Source of the DNA: Bacteroidota bacterium
Lineage (GTDB): Bacteria; Bacteroidota; Bacteroidia; Chitinophagales; Chitinophagaceae
Length of the DNA stretch: 64,000 nucleotides
Direction: 5' to 3'
NCBI GenBank assembly: GCA_020161435.1
Contig: JAIUNV010000001.1
Span: forward strand, 310,001-374,000
The notes under the pieces are model-generated. The model had not been told where the DNA came from. It saw only the letters and a list, made by a program, of their open reading frames with translations, and did no database searches. Below are positions 44,801-52,998 of this stretch, in pieces (position 1 is the first letter of the stretch; every line of letters starts with the position of its first letter). Both the position numbers and the translations under genes were made by a program.

Positions 44801-45175
44801 AACAACACCGGCAACATCCTGGACCAGCGCACCCTCATCATGAAGGAATGGAATGCAACCAAGGATGCCATTACGCTTCCTGAAAACCTGAATGGAACGC
44901 TCACCTACAGTAGCCGCTTTATTGAGCCTGGTTCATTCTTCCGACTGGGAAGCGCCTCCCTGGGATACCGCTTCAATACAGCTGGCATCAGCTGGATGAA
45001 GAGCCTGAAAGCTTATGTATCTGCCAACAACCTGTTTGTAATAACGAAGTACAAAGGATACGACCCCGAAGTAAATGCGGACCATGCTTCAAACGGAGTG
45101 CCCAGTATTGGTATCGACTGGACCACTTATCCGAAGGCTCGCACCATTACGGCCGGAGTAAACGTAGAATTCTAA
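41840..45175 (+). CDS. SusC/RagA-type TonB-dependent receptor with STN domain
   Basis: An outer-membrane glycan importer of about 1111 residues. After the signal region (MKLFAVFMLAFCLQAGAFG) come the STN signalling domain (VTLTAKNASLKSVLTELKKQ), a CarboxypepD_reg-like domain (ITGTVLSATTGQPLNGATV), a TonB-box region (NATVVVGYRTVKKGD), the plug (LMQGRLAGV, VRVRGSNSV, DPLYVVDGVP, IESIAILKDASAAAIYGSRG) and the barrel to the end (TITAGVNVEF). The STN domain indicates sensing through the adjacent FecR/sigma pair. The start is not certain: ATG at 41840 is chosen, with 41864 and 41933 also possible. SusD follows 24 bp later. Confidence 0.93.
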   Translation: MKPKSTKTMQNEVFCSRRNAIPTSLIKKLLVMKLFAVFMLAFCLQAGAFGYGQKVTLTAKNASLKSVLTELKKQTGYLFFYNDAWLTKAKLVSIQAKDLPLTAVLEQCFSDQPFNYAIVEKTIVISEKPEQPKQEEVADSTITITGTVLSATTGQPLNGATVTSKNGGNSTTTNADGHFKIQVTEGDQLLISFVGHENFSVAIGKNHQLSISLQEKPNELNATVVVGYRTVKKGDLTGAITAIGTKDFNVGVVTSPTELMQGRLAGVSTMANGGEPGAGIAVRVRGSNSVRSGQDPLYVVDGVPLDITDLQPEGGSVGGVGGSARKNPLNFLNPDDIESIAILKDASAAAIYGSRGSNGVIMITTKKGKKGKGQLAYSGYVGFSELPKQLPMLSAEEFRTFRKANGATTGDMGANTNWQDEIFRTAVSQNHSLSFGGGSDNTSYRASLSYMNQEGIIRKTGLDKVTARVNVAHAAFNNKLKLEANLTTARTNDQRVPIGETGGYEGDVLLSALKVNPTFPVYNTDGSFYQYSKDVRNPVAMIELTNDKTQTDRILGNISATLNLFKGFSYKVNVGVSNSKATRKVTQNKQLIYLTNYGTANVNDVTMNSSLIENFITYDFNAGKSSKLNVLAGHSYQKFNNYVHTLSVDGFTVEGIDYLNELSFGNYTRAIVSSDISENALQSFFGRVNYDLADKYLFTATLRADGSTKFGENNKYGFFPSASFAWKLSKEKFMENFTALSDLKVRLSWGITGNQEIPNKISQVLLGTTGGAILDGSTGNVVAGITLNRTPNPDIRWEKTEQLNLGVDFSFLRNRFTGSIDVFNKKTTDVLLQVYSIAPAPTTSVWTNVDNMSIINKGLEMVLNGTLINNRNFTWDAGVNFTTIRNEVKNLPMSRITTGSPSGPGITGYSSQVIMSGEPIGTFWGRKFLGFDASGNSLFEKDKDGKEFDQVLGNAMPKFNYGFNTSLRYKQLDLAMFFNGVYGNKVYNNTGNILDQRTLIMKEWNATKDAITLPENLNGTLTYSSRFIEPGSFFRLGSASLGYRFNTAGISWMKSLKAYVSANNLFVITKYKGYDPEVNADHASNGVPSIGIDWTTYPKARTITAGVNVEF

Positions 45176-45199
45176 TCCTCATAACAACGCAAGTTCACC

Positions 45200-46726
45200 A
45201 TGAAGAAAATAGCTTTTTATATAGTTTTCGCTGCCGGCCTTTTGGGCATGGCAGGATGTTCGGTAAAAGAAAAAATTCTTGACGAACAGGATGGAACCCA
45301 GGCAGTGCTGGATCCGAAGAACATGGAATCGCTGGTGTCGCCGGCGTATGCTTACCTCCGCGACCTGCAAAACCGCAGTGGTGTATGGGGCACGCTGGAA
45401 GGCACCACCGATGAACTGGCATGGCCTGCCCGCGGCAGCGACTGGGTGAGTCCCGATTTGCAGACACTGTATACCCATGAGTATACGCCAACCAATTCTT
45501 ACATCCGCAACACCTTCAACAGCTTCATGCTGGGCATCACCCGTTGCAATGTGGCACTCATGTACCTCACCAAATTTCCAAGTGATGACAAAGTGAATAC
45601 CTACATCGCAGAAGTGAAATTCATTCGTGCATTGTGTATGTATCGCCTGGCAGACAACTTCGGTCATTTCCCTTTCCGCGAGGCTGAAGAATATGATTAT
45701 TCATCGTACCCACAGATCCTCGATCGCCAGCAGGCTGTTACCCGAATCATTGCGGAGCTGAATGAGATCATTCCCCAGTTGAAAACAAAATCACAGCTGC
45801 CTTACGGTCGTGTGTCGAAGGCCGCTGCGCAAATGTTGCTGGCCAATGTATACCTCAACCACCAGGTGCTTACCGGCACCGCCAAGTGGACTGAAGCTGT
45901 CGCACAATGCGATGCCATCATCAGCAGCGGCGATTACAAACTGGCCGATGATTACTGGGCTATGTTCCAGTACAACAATGGCGCATACCTGCATTCCACA
46001 GAATCGATCTTGTCGGTTATTTACGATGAAACCATTGCATTGACGGGTGCCGATTGGGTACGCATCACGCTGCACTACAACCAAAAGTTTGGCAATTTCG
46101 CCAGCCTCTTCAATGGCTGTTGTACTTCGCCCGAATTTGTAGACACCTGGGACACTACTGATGTGCGTTTCAAAGACACCCGTAACAAAGCTGCTCTTGG
46201 CTTCAACCAGGGATTGCTTATTGGTCAGCAGTATTCACCAGCTGGTGTAGCACTCAAAACAAGAACCGGCGAAGACCTCATCTTCACTAAAGATTTTAGC
46301 ATCAGCAACTCAAAAGAACAGCAGGGTGTTCGTGTATTGAAGTTTGCGCCAAACCCCCGCACCACCAACACCGGTGCTGCCGGCAACGACTTTCCTTACT
46401 ATCGTTTGGCCGACACTTACCTCATGAGGGCTGAAGCGAAATTGCGCAATGGCGATAACGCCGGCGCATTGTCCGACATCAATACGCTGCGTACCAAGCG
46501 TAATCGCCCTGCACTGGCAGCAGTAGCGCTTTCAGATATTTTGAAAGAGCGTGGCTACGAATTTTACTGGGAAGGCAATCGTCGTACCGATATGATCCGC
46601 TTCGGCACCTATACTGCAGCACGCAGCCAAAAAGCGTCGGTAACGCCTGATTACAAAATCCTGTTGCCGATCCCGATCAGCGCCATGGAGGCCAACCCCA
46701 ATCTCAAACAAAATCCAGGATATTAG
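45200..46726 (+). CDS. SusD/RagB-type glycan-binding lipoprotein
   Basis: A 508-residue surface lipoprotein that caps the SusC barrel and binds the oligosaccharide. The lipobox is LGMAGCSVKEK (Cys at about 20). The helical TPR-like core and the usual SusD C-terminal motifs are visible: DFPYYRLADTYLMRAEAKLR, GDNAGALSDINTLRTKR, ILKERGYEFYWEGNRRTDMI and LLPIPISAMEANPNLKQNPG. Length is normal. It is 24 bp after susC, and a terminator-like hairpin follows at 46745. Confidence 0.95.
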   Translation: MKKIAFYIVFAAGLLGMAGCSVKEKILDEQDGTQAVLDPKNMESLVSPAYAYLRDLQNRSGVWGTLEGTTDELAWPARGSDWVSPDLQTLYTHEYTPTNSYIRNTFNSFMLGITRCNVALMYLTKFPSDDKVNTYIAEVKFIRALCMYRLADNFGHFPFREAEEYDYSSYPQILDRQQAVTRIIAELNEIIPQLKTKSQLPYGRVSKAAAQMLLANVYLNHQVLTGTAKWTEAVAQCDAIISSGDYKLADDYWAMFQYNNGAYLHSTESILSVIYDETIALTGADWVRITLHYNQKFGNFASLFNGCCTSPEFVDTWDTTDVRFKDTRNKAALGFNQGLLIGQQYSPAGVALKTRTGEDLIFTKDFSISNSKEQQGVRVLKFAPNPRTTNTGAAGNDFPYYRLADTYLMRAEAKLRNGDNAGALSDINTLRTKRNRPALAAVALSDILKERGYEFYWEGNRRTDMIRFGTYTAARSQKASVTPDYKILLPIPISAMEANPNLKQNPGY

Positions 46727-46744
46727 CAGTCGTTTTAACTACAG

Positions 46745-46776
46745 GGATTCGGGCTTAGGCCCGGATCCTTTTTTTA
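46745..46776 (+). terminator. terminator between susD and the GH65 gene
   Basis: GGATTCGGGC pairs with GCCCGGATCC (one wobble), then TTTTTTT. The enzyme genes after it are on the same strand, so read-through or a second promoter is needed for their expression. Confidence 0.75.
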
Positions 46777-46789
46777 TTCCCTTCAATCT

Positions 46790-48841
46790 ATGTGTAGCAG
46801 AAAAATGCTCATCGCCCTGCTGATGAGTGGCGTGAGTGTATTAGCAACAGCGCAGGATGCCTGGCGCATTGCAGCAGATTCAATCGGTACCGGGTACTAC
46901 GGCATTACTTCAGGTAACGGTATGATCGGTATCATTTCATCATCCGAACCGTTCAAGGTAAACAACGTGGTATTGGCCGGTGCTTACGACAGCTATGGCC
47001 GTGGCAGGGTCAGCAATTTCATCAACAGCTTCAACCTGTTGCAGGCAGACCTGCGTATTGATGGAAGGTCACCCAACCCAAAGGAAATCATCAACTATCG
47101 GCAACAGCTAAATGCCAGGAATGGCGGTTTTGAGGTAAGTTTTCAATACCCCGGCAAAGCGGAAGTGAAGTATACCTATTATGCGCTACGCCACTTGCCG
47201 TATTGTGTGCTGATGGATGTGGAAGTAAAAGCCCTCAGAAATATTTCGCTGGGTGCATCCAGCATTTTGCAGGCACCGGCAGAGCTGCGAAATACGCAAC
47301 AATACTTCCAGGAAATTGATCGCAGTCATGTCGGGTTCCCTTTGCAAACCAGTTTGGCGCAAAGCCCAACCGGTGCGTTGCAATTATGTGCTACCACCAG
47401 CTTTTTATTTGAAGGAAGCAAAGCATCACAACCCGATATCATTCACCAGACACCCGATGATGGCCGCCATTTCATGCGGTTTCAAACAACGGTGGATTCA
47501 GGCAAAACTTACCGTTTTGGTATTGTTGGTGCTTCCATTACTTCGGCCCATCATCCCGATCCACGCAATGAAGCAGAACGCCTCACCATTTATGCCCGCC
47601 TCGAAGGTTTCAACCGTTTGCTGAACGGGCACAACAAAGCCTGGGATGAAATCTGGAAAAGTGACATTACCATCGAAGGCGATCCACAAAGCCAGCAGGA
47701 TATCCGAAACATGCTGTACCACCTGTATGCCAGCATTCGGCCCGGTACTGGTTATTCTCTTTCTCCAATGGGGCTTAGTGGGCAAGGCTACAACGGCCAT
47801 GTGTTTTGGGATGCGGATGTGTGGATGTTCCCCGTGCTTGCGCTGCTGCAGCCTTCCATGGCCGGGTCGATGATCGAGTATCGTTTTCAGCGATTGCCAC
47901 AGGCTAAGCAAAATGCTTTATCCCATGGCTACAAAGGAGCTATGTACCCTTGGGAAAGTGCAGTGTCGGGATATGAAGAAACGCCTGTGTGGGCCTTATC
48001 TGGCCCATTCGAGCACCATATAACCGCCTGTGTGGCGCTAGCCGCCTGGCAATATTATTGTGTGACACAAGACAAAGACTGGCTGCATGAAAAAGGGTGG
48101 CCAATTATTGAAGCTACCGCAGCATTCTGGTGCAGCAGGGTGGAAAGGAACGGGCCCGGCAAGTACGACATCAACAATGTGGTGGCTGCCGATGAATGGG
48201 CCGAGAATGTAGACAATGATGCCTTCACAAATGCAGCCGCCAAAGCCAACCTGCAGATTGCAACGGAAGCCGCCTCGCTGCTTGGAAAGTCGGCTGACCC
48301 CGATTGGGCATTGGTGGCAAAAAACATCCCGGTGCTGCAGTTTGAAAATGGGGTAACCAAAGAACATTCCACCTACAATGGCGGTGGTATCAAGCAGGGC
48401 GATGTAAACCTGCTGGCATTCCCGCTGAAAGAAATAACACAGCCTGCACAGATTCGAAAAGACCTCGAGTATTATGAAACCCGTGTGCCGGTTTCAGGCA
48501 CTCCTGCCATGACGCAGGCCATCTTTTCGCTGCTCTACAGCAGGCTGGGCGATAGTGCAAAGGCATGGCATTTCTTCCAGGATGCTTATCGTCCCAATCT
48601 CAACCCGCCCTTCAGGGTGATGGCAGAATTCAAAGGCGGCACCAACCCCTATTTTCTAACCGGAGCAGGCGGCGTATTACAAGCCGTGCTGTTCGGTTTT
48701 GGAGGTCTCGACATTACTGGTAAAGGCGTTACGCAAATGCCTTCCACCCTGCCTGCCCACTGGAAAAAGCTAACCATATCAGGTGTCGGCAAAAACAAAC
48801 AAACCATAATAGCAGAACAAGCAAAAAGTATAAGAAAATGA
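46790..48841 (+). CDS. exported glycoside hydrolase of the GH65 type
   Basis: A 683-residue exported enzyme with an (alpha/alpha)6 barrel. A signal peptide ends in VLATAQ. GH65 signatures are GHVFWDADVWMFPVLALLQP (about 340-360), YPWESAVSGYEETP (about 388-401) and VVAADEWAENVDNDAFTNAA (about 463-482), in which the Glu fits the general acid. GH65 includes alpha-glucosidic phosphorylases, trehalases and glucosylgalactosyl-hydroxylysine glucosidases, and this cannot be narrowed from sequence alone. It is the only clear glycosidase of the locus, so the SusCD substrate may be an alpha-glucoside (inference). The next gene overlaps its stop by 4 bp. Confidence 0.82.
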   Translation: MCSRKMLIALLMSGVSVLATAQDAWRIAADSIGTGYYGITSGNGMIGIISSSEPFKVNNVVLAGAYDSYGRGRVSNFINSFNLLQADLRIDGRSPNPKEIINYRQQLNARNGGFEVSFQYPGKAEVKYTYYALRHLPYCVLMDVEVKALRNISLGASSILQAPAELRNTQQYFQEIDRSHVGFPLQTSLAQSPTGALQLCATTSFLFEGSKASQPDIIHQTPDDGRHFMRFQTTVDSGKTYRFGIVGASITSAHHPDPRNEAERLTIYARLEGFNRLLNGHNKAWDEIWKSDITIEGDPQSQQDIRNMLYHLYASIRPGTGYSLSPMGLSGQGYNGHVFWDADVWMFPVLALLQPSMAGSMIEYRFQRLPQAKQNALSHGYKGAMYPWESAVSGYEETPVWALSGPFEHHITACVALAAWQYYCVTQDKDWLHEKGWPIIEATAAFWCSRVERNGPGKYDINNVVAADEWAENVDNDAFTNAAAKANLQIATEAASLLGKSADPDWALVAKNIPVLQFENGVTKEHSTYNGGGIKQGDVNLLAFPLKEITQPAQIRKDLEYYETRVPVSGTPAMTQAIFSLLYSRLGDSAKAWHFFQDAYRPNLNPPFRVMAEFKGGTNPYFLTGAGGVLQAVLFGFGGLDITGKGVTQMPSTLPAHWKKLTISGVGKNKQTIIAEQAKSIRK

Positions 48842-49734
48842 AGCGAATCATCATCATGGCAATGCTCATCGCCTTCTCCATGAGTGCCAATGCCATTTCA
48901 TACGATACCAGCTATAGGTCTGGCAGAAATTATGACAAAGCCATGTTTCGAATGTGGCATGCTGATACAGCCAGGCAGCTGAAAGCATGGCTGGTACTGA
49001 TGCCCGGAAGTAACAGCGACGGACGACCAGAAGTGGATGACCCGCAATGGCAGGCCTTTGCCGCCAAAAATCAACTCGCATTGGTTGGTTGTTATTTTAC
49101 CGATAAGCCACACGAATTCATGATGGCTGAAGAGTACATGTATGTGCCTGCAGGCAGTGGCGACACTTTACTGAAAGCACTCAGGCAATTGGCTGTAAAA
49201 AGCGGCCATCCTGCATTGGCAAATGCGCCCATGCTGCTTTGGGGCATGAGTGCCGGTGGGCAGTTTAACTATGAAATGGCCTGCTGGAAACCCAACCGCA
49301 TCATTGGGTTTGTAGTAAACAAAGGCGGGTTTTACTACACCGCCATGTCGCCGGTGGCTACCCGCAATGTGCCAGCGCTGTTCTTTACCGGTGAGAAGGA
49401 CATGGAATACCGCTCCACCGTAGTAAAAGGCGTGTATGCGCTCAACAGGCGTATTGGCGCCTGCTGGGCATGGGCGCAGGAAACAGGGATTGGCCATGAC
49501 GTAGGCCGATCGAAAGAAATGGCCCTTCAATGGTTCGATGCTATACTAAGAACTCGCTTTGCCAATGGTCAGCTACAACCCATCAACCAGCAGCAGGGTT
49601 ATATAGGCCTCCAGCCTTCATTGAACATTGAGCCTGCGGAGAGCTGGAAAAAAACCGATCAATTCATCAGCAGCTGGCTCCCCAATAAAGCGCTGGCTGA
49701 CCTGTGGCAATCGGTACAGCAGCCTTCCAAATAA
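48838..49734 (+). CDS. exported esterase of alpha/beta fold
   Basis: A 298-residue exported hydrolase. The signal peptide ends in SANA. It resembles the PHB-depolymerase/feruloyl-esterase branch of the alpha/beta fold: AWLVLMPGSNSDGRPEVDDP, the nucleophile elbow LLWGMSAGGQFNYEMA, Asp in FFTGEKDMEYR and His in ETGIGHDVGRSKEMAL. It overlaps the GH65 gene (ATGA), so the two are coupled and probably work on the same substrate. Removing an ester or acyl group before the glycosidase acts is one possible job (inference). Confidence 0.75.
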   Translation: MKRIIIMAMLIAFSMSANAISYDTSYRSGRNYDKAMFRMWHADTARQLKAWLVLMPGSNSDGRPEVDDPQWQAFAAKNQLALVGCYFTDKPHEFMMAEEYMYVPAGSGDTLLKALRQLAVKSGHPALANAPMLLWGMSAGGQFNYEMACWKPNRIIGFVVNKGGFYYTAMSPVATRNVPALFFTGEKDMEYRSTVVKGVYALNRRIGACWAWAQETGIGHDVGRSKEMALQWFDAILRTRFANGQLQPINQQQGYIGLQPSLNIEPAESWKKTDQFISSWLPNKALADLWQSVQQPSK

Positions 49735-49822
49735 ACTTACTACAACCATTCATCATTTTGGCGTTGAAAGGGTTTCAGGTGACTCCTGTGTTTTGTATTT
49801 TACTGCACTAAACCCTTTTACT

Positions 49823-50320
49823 ATGTCAATGAAAGAAGCCTTTCTTGCCGAGCTCAAATACGAAGCTGGCAACACCCGCAAATTACTGGAAGCGATGACC
49901 GATGAATCGCTGGGATACAAACCTGATCATAAGAACTGGAGCATGGCGCAATTAGCCAGTCATATTGCCGAAACCTACAACTGGTACACCGACACATTTT
50001 CTACCAACAATTTTGACATGGGCACTTACAAATACGATAAAGGAGACATAAGCAAAGCCTCCAATATTGTAGCCAAATTTGAAGAAAACCTTCCCAAGGC
50101 AATTGCTGCGTTGGAAAGTGTACCCGATGATAGCGTTTTCATGGAAACCTGGGCCATGAGTATGGGTGGCCAGGTTTTGATGCAAATGCCCCGGGTGCAG
50201 GCCATCAGAACCTTCCTGATGAATCACTTGTACCACCACCGCGGACAGTTTACGGTATACCTGAGGGCAGCAGGCTGTAAAGTACCGGGCACTTACGGTC
50301 CATCGCAGGATGAAATGTAA
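49823..50320 (+). CDS. DinB-family protein
   Basis: A 165-residue four-helix bundle protein of the DinB/YfiT group, putative metal-dependent enzymes with unknown substrate. The three His ligands fit LASHIAETYNWY and LMNHLYHHRGQFTVYL. The end (AAGCKVPGTYGPSQDEM) is typical. The start is the ATG at 49823 (or 49829); the frame extends upstream into the esterase gene but that part is a shadow. It lies 88 bp after the esterase gene and is followed by a hairpin terminator. A link with glycan use is not evident. Confidence 0.85.
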   Translation: MSMKEAFLAELKYEAGNTRKLLEAMTDESLGYKPDHKNWSMAQLASHIAETYNWYTDTFSTNNFDMGTYKYDKGDISKASNIVAKFEENLPKAIAALESVPDDSVFMETWAMSMGGQVLMQMPRVQAIRTFLMNHLYHHRGQFTVYLRAAGCKVPGTYGPSQDEM

Positions 50321-50342
50321 CCACCAAATGAAGTATAAGTCG

Positions 50343-50381
50343 ATAGCCGTAGTAATTGCTTGCTGCGGCTATTATTTTTTA
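50343..50381 (+). terminator. intrinsic terminator after the DinB gene
   Basis: ATAGCCGTAG (50343-50352) pairs with CTGCGGCTAT (50363-50372) with one wobble, and a T-run follows. Confidence 0.7.
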
Positions 50382-50686
50382 GAGAAATACAGGTACAGGT
50401 TGATGACTGATAAGAGGAATCCAACCAGCGAAATAACCAGGGTAATCCAAAATCCAACCAAGCGGTAATGAGTGAGTTTAAGCCGGGCTTCCAGGAGCTC
50501 TACCTTTTGCTGGTCTTTTTCATTAGCAGGAGGCTTCTCTTTTAAAACATGCTGATCGCTGAGAAATGAAGTATACCCTCCTCGAAGTATCCAAAATTTT
50601 CCATAGTTGGTGATGTTCAACACGGTATGTTCAGGATCGCAGTAACTCGCCAGTTTGTCGCGTACCAACTGATGTGCCCAAAGCCT
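50372..50686 (-). pseudogene. 5'-truncated gene for a small membrane protein
   Basis: The frame stays open from the typA-derived junction (50686/50687) to a stop at 50372, but the only start is a TTG at 50668, so the N-terminus seems to have been cut off. About 98 residues remain: HTVLNITNYGKFWILRGGYT, a charged coiled region (KDQQKVELLEARLKLTHY) and a C-terminal membrane helix (FWITLVISLVGFLLSVINLY). Function is unknown. The truncation falls exactly where the displaced typA sequence begins, which supports a recombination joint there. Confidence 0.6.
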
Positions 50687-50847
50687 GCATTGCCCCCAAA
50701 ACGCTGCTCACTTTGGAAGAGTGTATGGAATACATTCAGCAGGATGAGTGCATTGAAGTAACACCCAACTTCATAAGGATGCGCAAAGTGATTTTGGATG
50801 AACACGAACGCAACCGCATTGCTAAGTCGATGAAGAGTGAAGCGTAA
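50687..50847 (+). pseudogene. displaced 3' end of typA (direct repeat, right copy)
   Basis: 161 bp that match 38489-38649 without gaps. The first ~135 bp are identical. The last 25 differ at about six bases, mostly synonymous (one Gln-to-Ser change before MKSEA), and the copy keeps its own TAA stop at 50845-50847. A typA-type terminator (about 50873-50900) follows. It has no start codon or upstream part of its own, so it is a remnant. Two diverged 3' ends of one gene at the borders of a 12.2-kb segment are what integration at a gene end produces. Confidence 0.92.
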
Positions 50848-50872
50848 GCTGTTGAGTAAATAAGTGAATCCC

Positions 50873-50901
50873 GGTAGTGAAAGCTGCCGGGATTTTTTTG
50901 T
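50873..50901 (+). terminator. terminator after the typA remnant
   Basis: TCCCGGTAG pairs with CTGCCGGGA around a short loop, then TTTTTTT, nearly the same as the terminator behind intact typA at 38703. Confidence 0.8.
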
Positions 50902-50982
50902 GCATGATGGAATAGGGCAGTAGCATTCATAGAACTCCCTTTCTTTGCGCCACCTTATTTCAGAAAGTTCAACTCATTTTGC

Positions 50983-52872
50983 ATGAAGCAATTTTTTACA
51001 CTCTGCTGCGGGCTGCTGGCCATGCAGGCATCCGCACAGTGGAACAACGATCCATCCCTCAACAATCCCATTTCAGTTCAAACCAATTTGCAGTACGCTG
51101 CATCCATTACTACCGATGGCGCAGGTGGTGCCATCATTGTATGGAGTGATTGGCGCAGTGGCGAAGGCGATGTGTATGCACAACGGATCAATGCAGCCGG
51201 CCAAGTACTGTGGGATGCTGATGGCAAAGCCGTTTGTACCGCTACAGGCAACCAAAATTTTCCAACAATATACAGTGATGCTGCCGGTGGTGCTTTTATT
51301 GTATGGCAAGACAATCGTGGCGCTAATCAGGATATTTACATGCAACGTATGGATGCCAATGGCAATGCACTGTGGACAGCCAATGGCATTGCTGTTTGCA
51401 ATGCTGCAGGTACGCAATACAACCCCAATGTACTCAACCTTGGTGGTGGTGCCTGCATGGTAGCCTGGCACGATGACCGAACCAGTGCAAATAGCGATGT
51501 GTACATGCAAAAAATAAACAATGATGGTACTGCAGCATGGGCTGCCAATGGCGTACTCATCAGCAATGCATCGGGGTATCAGCTATATCCAAAAATGACA
51601 ACAGATGCAGCAGGTGGTGCCATAGTGGTGTGGCAAGACAGCCGCAGTGGTGGCAGCAACTACGACATTTACGCACAACGGATTGATGCAACCGGCGCTG
51701 TGCAATGGACAGCCAATGGCGTGGCGGTGTGCACAGCTTCGGGTATGCAGGGCGATGCTGAACTGCTGGCCGATGGTGCAGGCGGCGCATTGATTGTATG
51801 GGAAGATTATCGCCCCGGCACCAGCAGCGATGTGTACATGCAGCGCATCAACAACAATGGCGTAGCTCAATGGAACAGCAATGGCAACGCCATTTGCACA
51901 GCGGCCAATTATCAGAATGACCCTAAACTGGTAAGCGACGGTAATGGCGGTGCCATCATCACCTGGTTCGACTATCGCAGTGATGGCGGCTCATTTACAA
52001 ACTTTGATATTTACGCCCAGCGGGTAAACAGTGCCGGTGCATTTGAGTGGACGAGCTACACAACGGGCTTGCCTGTATGTACTTCGGCAGGTCGCCAGCA
52101 ACTGCCACAAATTGTAACCGATGGTACAGGTGGTGCCATCATTGCATGGCAAGACAACCGCAACGGCAACAACGATGTGTATGCTGCAAGAGTAAGTGCA
52201 GATGGCAGCACACCCTGGACAACCAACGGTGTGGTGGTAGCCAATGCGGCTAACGGACAAGACAATCCGGTGTTGGTAAGCGATGGTAGCAATGGTGCTA
52301 TTGTAGCTTGGGCCGACAACCGCAATAGCAATTATGATTTGTATGCCAGCCGCATATTTGCCGGTGGTACATTACCTGTTGTACTCAATAGCTTCACCGG
52401 GAAAAAAGCGGGGGCCACTAACGAACTCAATTGGGTACTTGATGCTACAGCTGCTCACTACCAGGTAGTGTTGCAAGTGAGTACAGATGGTATTCGGTTT
52501 AATGATTTGTACAAGCATAGCGTGGCGGTTGCATCTTCCCGTAAGCAATACCAGCACTCAAACGTTGCAGGCACTTTGTACTATCGATTAAAAATGATAC
52601 AGCCCAATGCTGCTGTTTCTTTCAGCCATGTATTGGTGTTGGGCGCACCTGTATCAGGCACATTTAAATTGTACCCGACTGTAGCACAAAACCAACTGAC
52701 TGTGCAAGCACCCACCGCTGGCGAACTGCGCATAGTACAAGCCAACGGACAAGTAGTTTACCGCATGATGGTAGCTGCCAATAGCCAGGTGCAAATTCCG
52801 GTAACGCAATTAACACCCGGAACCTACTACTGTGTGCTGGGCAATGCACAACAAGCATTCATCAAGCAGTAA
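50983..52872 (+). CDS. T9SS-exported repeat protein
   Basis: A 629-residue secreted protein. The signal peptide ends in QASAQ. Residues about 35-480 hold eight repeats of about 50 residues, each with a GGAI(I/V)VW.D.R core and a D(V/I)Y.QR(I/M) strand (for example GGAIIVWSDWRSGEGDVYAQ and GGALIVWEDYRPGTSSDVYM), a beta-propeller-like array. A linker region with LNSFTGKKAGATNELNW leads to the type IX secretion C-terminal domain (GTFKLYPTVAQNQLTVQAP, NGQVVYRMMV, LTPGTYYCVL). It is exported and attached at the surface. Function is unknown. It lies just outside the right border of the proposed island. Confidence 0.82.
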   Translation: MKQFFTLCCGLLAMQASAQWNNDPSLNNPISVQTNLQYAASITTDGAGGAIIVWSDWRSGEGDVYAQRINAAGQVLWDADGKAVCTATGNQNFPTIYSDAAGGAFIVWQDNRGANQDIYMQRMDANGNALWTANGIAVCNAAGTQYNPNVLNLGGGACMVAWHDDRTSANSDVYMQKINNDGTAAWAANGVLISNASGYQLYPKMTTDAAGGAIVVWQDSRSGGSNYDIYAQRIDATGAVQWTANGVAVCTASGMQGDAELLADGAGGALIVWEDYRPGTSSDVYMQRINNNGVAQWNSNGNAICTAANYQNDPKLVSDGNGGAIITWFDYRSDGGSFTNFDIYAQRVNSAGAFEWTSYTTGLPVCTSAGRQQLPQIVTDGTGGAIIAWQDNRNGNNDVYAARVSADGSTPWTTNGVVVANAANGQDNPVLVSDGSNGAIVAWADNRNSNYDLYASRIFAGGTLPVVLNSFTGKKAGATNELNWVLDATAAHYQVVLQVSTDGIRFNDLYKHSVAVASSRKQYQHSNVAGTLYYRLKMIQPNAAVSFSHVLVLGAPVSGTFKLYPTVAQNQLTVQAPTAGELRIVQANGQVVYRMMVAANSQVQIPVTQLTPGTYYCVLGNAQQAFIKQ

Positions 52873-52893
52873 AATATTATACAACCGCTGTAC

Positions 52894-52926
52894 AATCCCG
52901 GTAGCAACAGCTATCGGGATTTTTTT
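52894..52926 (+). terminator. intrinsic terminator after the T9SS repeat protein
   Basis: ATCCCGGTAG pairs with CTATCGGGAT and is followed by TTTTTTT; the same CCCG(A/G)TAG stem type as the palindromes at 16013 and 62451. Confidence 0.8.
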
Positions 52927-52998
52927 GTGTATGAAAGATATCATATCACAACAGGTAGAGAGTATATACCTTGCTGCATCCATCAATCCTATTGGCAC

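Noticed and set aside
49628..49822. N-terminal extension of the DinB protein
   Set aside because: It overlaps the esterase gene out of frame; the DinB fold starts at the ATG at 49823.
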